NCBI GenBank assembly: GCA_013824385.1
Contig: PNNU01000013.1
Coordinates: 1-18,669 of the forward strand
Length of the DNA: 18,669 bases
Reading direction: 5' to 3'
From: Anaerolinea sp.
Lineage (GTDB): Bacteria > Chloroflexota > Anaerolineae > Anaerolineales > Anaerolineaceae
The position numbers and the translations under genes were made by a program. Below, one piece after another: positions 14,246 to 18,669 of the stretch. The first letter of the stretch is position 1, and every line of letters begins with the position of its first letter. The notes below the pieces were generated by a model, which worked only from the letters and a program-made list of their open reading frames with translations, was not told the DNA's origin and did not search any database.

Positions 14246-15595
14246 ATGGGCAAAATTCAATCCGTTATTAAACGCTCAGGCGCGGTGGTGCCCTTTACAC
14301 CGGACAGGATTACCAATGCCATCTATCGTGCAGCTGTAGAGGTTGGCGGACGCGACCGTGAATTAGCCGGTGCTCTTTCAAAACAGGTAGTTGAAATCCT
14401 TGAACAGAATCCTGATCCTGAATTTATGCCCTTTATTGAAGAAATCCAGGATGTGGTTGAGAAGGTGCTAATCGAAAACGGACACGCCAAAGTCGCCAAA
14501 GCCTACATTCTCTACCGCAATGAACGCGCCAACCATCGCAAACAGCAAGAGACACTCTCCACTCATTCAAAACAACCTTCTCCTAACATTCCCTGGGCCA
14601 AGATCTGGCATACACTAGACTGGGCAGTAACCCATGGTCTCAATACCGTGGAAGGCTTGAATCAGCGTATCAGGGCGGGGGAATACTCGCAGATCATAAC
14701 CGAGTCTGAAGCTGCTTACACCGTGGATGTAGAAAACGCGGTTAAAGGAATTCTCGCTCGCAAAGATGCGCTAAAAATGGTGCTCATCACCGGTCCTTCT
14801 TCATCTGGCAAAACCACCACTACCATCAAGATCAACCAGAAACTCAAGGAGCACGGGCTCAAGCTGGTCACCCTGAACGTGGATAATTACTTCCTTAACC
14901 TTGATCAGCATCCAAAGGATGAATTTGGAGATTACGACTTTGAAACCCCGCATGCACTTGATTTGCCGCTCATTAACCGCCATCTTGGCGACCTTATAGC
15001 CGGCAAGCAGGTTGACGTACCCTTTTATGATTTCAAACTAGGCAAACGCGGACCCAACATCACCCCCATGATCCTTAGGGAAGATGAACTGATTCTCATC
15101 GATTCGCTGCATGGGTTGTTTCCAGGGCTTACAAGTGAAATCCCCGACGAGAAAAAGTATAAACTCTATCTTGAGCCGCTGCTGCAAATGAAAGGCAATG
15201 ACGGCGAATACATCCATTGGACGGACATCCGTTTGATGCGCCGAATGCTTCGAGATGCAGCGCACCGCGCTTACGATCCGCGGCAAACGCTTGAGCATTG
15301 GCATTACGTGCGCGACAGTGAAATGCGCCATATTATCCCCAATATTGTCAGGGCAGATGAGATCATCAATTCTGCCATGCCTTTTGAACTTCCAATTTAT
15401 GTAGATCGCCTTTTAGCCAGCTTCAAAGATTGGCAAATGAAATATCGTGATGATCCGCTGCGTGAAGATGCTTTTGCGCGGGCTGATCGCGTGGCTGAGT
15501 TGCTAAAAACCATCCAACCGATGGAAGATGATAGTTTTATTCCTTCAGATTCAGTCGTACGTGAATTTATCGGCGGATCAAGTTTGAATTATTAA
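14246..15595 (+). CDS. ATP-cone / uridine kinase-phosphoribulokinase fusion protein
   Basis: Likely phosphorylates uridine/cytidine or a related substrate, with nucleotide-sensing input. The 449 residues start with an ATP-cone domain (about 1-98): VIKRSGAVVPFTPDRITNAIYRA, then VEKVLIENGHAKVAKAYILYRNER, as in NrdR and ribonucleotide reductases. A linker (about 100-170) leads to a P-loop kinase of the uridine kinase/PRK class, with Walker A GPSSSGKTT at 183-191, a VDNYFLN strand end and a YDFETPHALD segment that is typical of Udk. E. coli Udk is only 213 residues, so the N-terminal half is an addition. The start ATG 14246 has AGAGGG 4 nt upstream. The gene stands alone after a promoter, so context gives no pathway. 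The substrate is not proven. Confidence 0.82.
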   Translation: MGKIQSVIKRSGAVVPFTPDRITNAIYRAAVEVGGRDRELAGALSKQVVEILEQNPDPEFMPFIEEIQDVVEKVLIENGHAKVAKAYILYRNERANHRKQQETLSTHSKQPSPNIPWAKIWHTLDWAVTHGLNTVEGLNQRIRAGEYSQIITESEAAYTVDVENAVKGILARKDALKMVLITGPSSSGKTTTTIKINQKLKEHGLKLVTLNVDNYFLNLDQHPKDEFGDYDFETPHALDLPLINRHLGDLIAGKQVDVPFYDFKLGKRGPNITPMILREDELILIDSLHGLFPGLTSEIPDEKKYKLYLEPLLQMKGNDGEYIHWTDIRLMRRMLRDAAHRAYDPRQTLEHWHYVRDSEMRHIIPNIVRADEIINSAMPFELPIYVDRLLASFKDWQMKYRDDPLREDAFARADRVAELLKTIQPMEDDSFIPSDSVVREFIGGSSLNY

Positions 15596-15773
15596 TGGTG
15601 TTGGCATAACATCAAAGAGTTAGAATAAATGATTGCACAATTCACACCAATATCCAAAATTGGTACTGCGTTCCGGGGCCGGGTAAATTATTGTCGTTCT
15701 CTGCTCGCTTTCCTCTTTTTAGTTCAGATCGACCTTCCGTTTCTTATTTCTTAATACCCTGATTGGAAAAAAC
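15596..15773 (+). other. 178-nt intergenic stretch with one small doubtful ORF
   Basis: No strong promoter or terminator is seen. A 41-codon ATG ORF at 15629-15754 encodes a hydrophobic C-terminal half, but it lacks a Shine-Dalgarno and is not supported otherwise. A small inverted repeat CCAAT/ATTGG lies inside it. TCGACC (15729-15734) and TAATAC (15752-15757) are spaced by 17 nt but match a promoter poorly. Confidence 0.4.
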
Positions 15774-16307
15774 ATGGCAGACATCATCCAGGCTTTACCG
15801 TATTCAGAATCTTATTGGGTCAGAGCGAACTCGATTATGGCCGGCGAATACCCTGCTCGAAAAGACGAATTGGAAACACGCCGTCGTCTAAAAGCATTGA
15901 TTCGCTCAGGCATCACCCGCTTTATTGACCTCACTCATCCACTAGACTGTATGCCAAAATATCATGAACTTCTAGTCGATGAGGGCAATGGATACATGAA
16001 AACTGTGGCCTATTCTCTTCATCCCATCGAGGATCGGTCCGTTCCCTCAGTGATTCAGATGAAGGTAATTCTGGATGAGATTGATAATAGTATCGCTAAT
16101 GATGAGCCAGTCTACATTCACTGTATCGCAGGCATTGGACGCACAGGCACGGTGGTGGGATGTCACATGGTCAGGCATGGTATCCAGCCTAAAGAGGTTC
16201 TGGCTAACATAGAGAATCTCCGTAGTCATGTCCCCAGCAGATGGATGCGCAGTCCTGAAGCGGATGCGCAGGTGGACTTTATCATGTCTTGGAAACAGGG
16301 TCTATAG
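15774..16307 (+). CDS. Dual-specificity / protein-tyrosine-phosphatase-like protein
   Basis: A Cys-dependent phosphatase acting in the cytoplasm (no signal peptide or membrane segment). The 177 residues contain the P-loop HCIAGIGRTGT (116-126): nucleophile Cys117 and phosphate-binding Arg123. Asp87 in HPIEDRSVP is a plausible general acid. The N-terminal YWVRANSIMAGEYPA and GITRFIDLTHP are common in small bacterial and archaeal members of the family. Substrate could be phosphoprotein, phosphoinositide-like lipid or nucleotide. It precedes the VWA-PP2C-kinase genes but is separated from them by 214 nt and a promoter, so a functional link is only suggested. The start ATG 15774 has a weak upstream GGAAAA. 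Confidence 0.85.
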   Translation: MADIIQALPYSESYWVRANSIMAGEYPARKDELETRRRLKALIRSGITRFIDLTHPLDCMPKYHELLVDEGNGYMKTVAYSLHPIEDRSVPSVIQMKVILDEIDNSIANDEPVYIHCIAGIGRTGTVVGCHMVRHGIQPKEVLANIENLRSHVPSRWMRSPEADAQVDFIMSWKQGL

Positions 16308-16333
16308 ATTGGGATTATTGAATCCGGTATAAT
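16305..16333 (+). promoter_or_regulatory. Promoter for the VWA-PP2C-kinase gene set
   Basis: A perfect TATAAT (16328-16333) in the context GGTATAATC lies 17 nt after a weak TAGATT (16305-16310) that overlaps the phosphatase stop codon. The spacer holds an inverted repeat, GGATT (16312-16316) and AATCC (16321-16325), a possible operator. The predicted transcript start near 16340 leaves a leader of about 180 nt. Confidence 0.55.
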
Positions 16334-16341
16334 CATGATGT

Positions 16342-16473
16342 TTTGTAAGGTTGTTGATAATTTACAAAGAATTTATTGGATTATTATTACAGATAGACTG
16401 CCTTTCTATTAGAATTGTAAAATAGTATTTGGCAGAGTGGCTTAATAGTTACTAATCATGCTTCACGATGATT
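16342..16473 (+). other. Structured 5' leader with three hairpins
   Basis: Three inverted repeats follow each other. TTTGTAA (16342-16348) pairs with TTACAAA (16362-16368). CTGCC and CTATT (16398-16402, 16406-16410) pair with AATAG and GGCAG (16421-16425, 16431-16435). AATCAT (16454-16459) pairs with ATGATT (16468-16473). They lie between the promoter and the GGAGG Shine-Dalgarno (16511-16515). No known riboswitch class is recognised. Chance cannot be ruled out in such AT-rich DNA. Confidence 0.4.
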
Positions 16474-16521
16474 GAATTTAGTTCAAGCTTATACTTTCTA
16501 CTTATTACTTGGAGGCTTCAC

Positions 16522-17367
16522 ATGTATTCTGCAGAAATCAGTCGTATGAACCCCACCTGTTTCCTTTTTTTGGTTGACCATTCCACCTCGATGCAAAATC
16601 CCATTATGGGAGTAGCAGGCAACCCGAAAAAATCCGAGTTTGTGGCTGACGCCTTGAACAAAGTGATCCAAAGTTTGGTGGTTTCTGCATCCAAGGATAT
16701 GGAGATCAGAAAATATTACCAGGTTGGAGTGATTGGTTACGGTTTTGAAGTAAAATCCGCTTTGGGGGGAGAACTGGCTGAAGGAGACCTGGCCTGGATT
16801 GATGACATTTACGAACATCCATTGCGCATAGATGATAGGATTAAAAAAGAATCTGATGGGGTAGGTGGATTCATTGAAGTTAGCACCAAGTTCCCTGTTT
16901 GGGTGGACGCTGTCTCTCGCGGACAGACCCCCATGTGTGCTGCCTTGAATAAGGCTCATGAAATCCTGGCTGCCTGGGTGGAAGAACACCCGCAATCATA
17001 TCCGCCAACCGTAATCAACCTGACGGATGGTGAAGCCAATGATGGCGATGTGCGTGTGCCAGCGGAATTAATCAAATCACTTGCAACTGAAGATGGCAAT
17101 TGCACCATCCTGACAGTGCATTCTTCGTCAAATGAATTATCGCGCCAGATCGTTTTTCCGATTGATGTCAAAGCCATGCCAGATCACTTTTCTCGTGTGA
17201 TGTTTGAGGTCAGCAGCCCGTTGACACCCAAGATGCGTGCCACAAGTGAAGAATTGATGGGTACTCCTTTGGAAGAAGGTGCTCGCGGTTTGGTTTACAA
17301 TGCTGACATTGCAGGCATCGTCCAGGCTCTCGAAATTGGAACACGCCCTGCCAACATTCAGTTATAA
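16522..17367 (+). CDS. VWA-domain protein, TerY-like (first gene of a VWA-PP2C-kinase triad)
   Basis: A cytoplasmic metal-dependent binding domain thought to mediate protein contacts. The 281 residues are essentially one von Willebrand A fold. The MIDAS site is complete: Asp19-x-Ser21-x-Ser23 (DHSTS), Thr136 (GQTPM) and Asp169 (NLTDGEAND). No signal peptide is present. The frame is open from 16468, but the ATG at 16522 has GGAGG 6 nt upstream and begins MYSAEISRMNPTCFLFLVDHS, fitting the family. It is followed 8 nt later by a PP2C gene and then a kinase gene, the TerY-P triad order. Proposed role: scaffold or target platform for the kinase/phosphatase pair. Confidence 0.88.
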   Translation: MYSAEISRMNPTCFLFLVDHSTSMQNPIMGVAGNPKKSEFVADALNKVIQSLVVSASKDMEIRKYYQVGVIGYGFEVKSALGGELAEGDLAWIDDIYEHPLRIDDRIKKESDGVGGFIEVSTKFPVWVDAVSRGQTPMCAALNKAHEILAAWVEEHPQSYPPTVINLTDGEANDGDVRVPAELIKSLATEDGNCTILTVHSSSNELSRQIVFPIDVKAMPDHFSRVMFEVSSPLTPKMRATSEELMGTPLEEGARGLVYNADIAGIVQALEIGTRPANIQL

Positions 17368-17375
17368 GTTCGCAC

Positions 17376-18146
17376 ATGAAATTGGTATGGAAAGCTTTCA
17401 GCCTCTGCAAGGAGGGTAACCGTGAAGAGGAAAACGAGGATGCCGTTTATCCTCAACTCGTCAACGGCAGCAGCCTGATTGCAGATCAATTCAGTTGCGC
17501 CATGTCTGATGGAGCTACCACATCTTCTTTTTCCAAATTATGGGCCACCTTGCTGGTGAAAGAATCCAGCCTCTCTCACAATCAGTCCGCCGATTTTAGC
17601 CATACCATTTCAGCTGCCCGGGCTTCCTGGAAGGCGGCTCTCCCGGATAAAGAATTACCCTGGCCTACCGCGATCAAGGTCCGTCAGGGGGCTTTTGCCA
17701 CATTAATGTGGTTTCATATCTGGAAAAAAAAAGGTGTTTTCTCCTCACCTTCTTTACCGGTGGAGCATGGCTGGGCGGCGAATGCGGTGGGGGATACTTG
17801 TCTCTTTCAGGTAGCAAAGGGAAAGTTCGTCTCAACGTTTCCTTTTTCTCAAGCCAGCGAGTTCTCCAATACACCAAATTTGATTTCGACCAACCTTGGT
17901 TATATGCGCTCGAAAACAATCGCTACATCCGGAAATTGGCAGAGAGGTGATCATTTCTTGATCGCCACGGACGCTTTATCCGAATGGATGATACGTAATC
18001 TTGAATCCGGTTCGTTGACCTGGCCGCAGGTCAGTGAAAATCTCACCTCACTCGTCCGCTTTCAAACCTGGATAAGGTATTTACGCCGACAATCGGCAAT
18101 TAAAAATGATGACACAAGTTTGATCTGTTTAACGGTAGATGAGTAG
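17376..18146 (+). CDS. PP2C-family protein phosphatase (triad phosphatase)
   Basis: A Mg/Mn-dependent Ser/Thr phosphatase. The 256 residues keep the PP2C metal sites: Glu21-Asp22 (ENEDA), Asp45 (MSDGATTS), Asp140 (AVGDTCLF), Asp199 (FLIATDALSEWM) and Asp246 (NDDTSL). The usual DGMGG and DG(L/V) forms are changed to DGATT and DALSE, typical of the divergent triad type. No membrane segment is seen. The start ATG 17376 has no clear Shine-Dalgarno and lies 8 nt after the VWA stop, suggesting coupled translation. A GGAGGG at 17411-17416 is internal, since a start after it would remove motif 1. A run of nine A at 17724-17732 encodes Lys117-119. Confidence 0.87.
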   Translation: MKLVWKAFSLCKEGNREEENEDAVYPQLVNGSSLIADQFSCAMSDGATTSSFSKLWATLLVKESSLSHNQSADFSHTISAARASWKAALPDKELPWPTAIKVRQGAFATLMWFHIWKKKGVFSSPSLPVEHGWAANAVGDTCLFQVAKGKFVSTFPFSQASEFSNTPNLISTNLGYMRSKTIATSGNWQRGDHFLIATDALSEWMIRNLESGSLTWPQVSENLTSLVRFQTWIRYLRRQSAIKNDDTSLICLTVDE

Positions 18147-18168
18147 TTAAGATGGAGAATTCTGATTT

Positions 18169-18669
18169 ATGAAGTATCCGGCGTTCAATGAATACCAGTC
18201 AGCCTTACAGCATCCTTCTCGATGCTTGATTCCTGCCGGTTTGCAGAAGTGTGAAGCTGAAGCTGACCTCTGGGGGCTTCCCAGGGTTCGGTCAGGTGGT
18301 TTTGCCTTAACCTATAAACTCACAGATGGAAAATCAACTTATGCACTGCGTTGTTTTCACAGACACGTTCAAGACCGCGCAGAGCGTTATGCCAGTATCA
18401 ACCGCTATATTCAGAGAGCCAAAGTGGATTATCTTGAACCCATTCAGTATATACCTGAGGGCATTACTATCAAGGGAGCGTCATTTCCGATCACCTACAT
18501 GAAGTGGGTGGAAGGGGAGACACTTGAAACATATGTCATTCGCCACCTTGATCAACCAGCAGTTCTCGAAGAACTGGCATCACAATTTTATCAAGTAGTC
18601 ATGGATCTTGAAAAACGAACCATTACTCATGGCGATCTTTCGCACCAAAACATTATGGTGCGTGATTCG
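18169..18669 (+). CDS. Divergent Ser/Thr protein kinase, N-terminal part (triad kinase; cut by window end)
   Basis: The first 167 residues of a kinase-like protein. A Gly-rich loop is likely at RSGGFALTY (41-49). The position of the ATP-anchoring Lys reads YALRCF, with Arg61. MKWVEGETL (111-119) fits the hinge region. HGDLSHQN (154-161) is the catalytic loop with Asp156 and Asn161. The DFG motif and C-terminus lie beyond the window. In-frame TGA at 18163 makes ATG 18169 the earliest ATG. GGAG at 18153-18156 is 12 nt away. The gene follows the PP2C gene by 22 nt. An Arg in this position recalls the ALRCF motif I associate with triad kinases, so the enzyme may still be active. That is from memory, not computed. 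Confidence 0.85.
   Translation, partial: MKYPAFNEYQSALQHPSRCLIPAGLQKCEAEADLWGLPRVRSGGFALTYKLTDGKSTYALRCFHRHVQDRAERYASINRYIQRAKVDYLEPIQYIPEGITIKGASFPITYMKWVEGETLETYVIRHLDQPAVLEELASQFYQVVMDLEKRTITHGDLSHQNIMVRDS

Noticed and set aside
15629..15754. 41-codon ORF with a hydrophobic C-terminal half before the phosphatase
   Set aside because: There is no Shine-Dalgarno and no homology can be seen. It is kept only as a note in the gap entry.
16431..16460. tRNA-like string (GGCAGAGTGGCTTAAT) in the triad leader
   Set aside because: It looks like a D-arm of a class II tRNA, but there is no acceptor stem, anticodon arm or T-arm in place, so it is not a tRNA.
17410..17424. GGAGGG followed by GTG as an alternative PP2C start
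   Set aside because: The GTG at 17422 is out of frame, and a later start would remove the ENEDA metal motif.

Overview
The window looks like chromosomal DNA of a Chloroflexota bacterium, most likely class Anaerolineae. This is an inference from a moderate-GC sequence, a lipoprotein with a Thr/Pro linker, an ATP-cone/uridine kinase fusion, an FTCD fusion, and MazG with a decayed methylase domain. All recognised genes lie on the + strand. No rRNA, tRNA, CRISPR array or transposase gene was seen.

Positions 1-9280 are the end of the spc operon and the alpha operon, in the order rplF(end)-rplR-rpsE-rpmD-rplO-secY-adk-map-rpmJ-rpsM-rpsK-rpsD-rpoA-rplQ-truA-rplM-rpsI. These genes make ribosomal proteins, the SecY translocon channel, adenylate kinase, methionine aminopeptidase, RNA polymerase alpha and tRNA pseudouridine synthase. 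The infA gene usually found between map and rpmJ is absent. A good sigma-70-type promoter sits in that gap.

Positions 9281-9442 hold a palindrome and an 81-nt element closed by perfect 11-bp inverted arms. Positions 9443-12464 encode a MazG-family nucleotide pyrophosphohydrolase with a degenerate N-terminal methylase-like domain, then a bifunctional glutamate formimidoyltransferase/formimidoyl-THF cyclodeaminase with its own promoter. A secreted NodB-like lipoprotein follows (12534-13814). The 430-nt gap after it holds tandem candidate terminators, a REP-like palindromic repeat, a further hairpin and the promoter of an ATP-cone/uridine kinase fusion gene (14246-15595).

Positions 15774-18669 form a signalling region: a dual-specificity-type phosphatase, then, behind its own promoter and a leader with three hairpins, a VWA (MIDAS) protein, a PP2C phosphatase and a divergent protein kinase cut by the window end. 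The last three match the layout of the TerY-P triad (VWA + PP2C + kinase), a phospho-signalling module known mainly from comparative genomics. This is the part most worth a second look. Its kinase has Arg where the ATP-anchoring Lys is expected.

Three promoters share the exact nonamer GGTATAATC, which suggests a recurring -10 signature in this genome.
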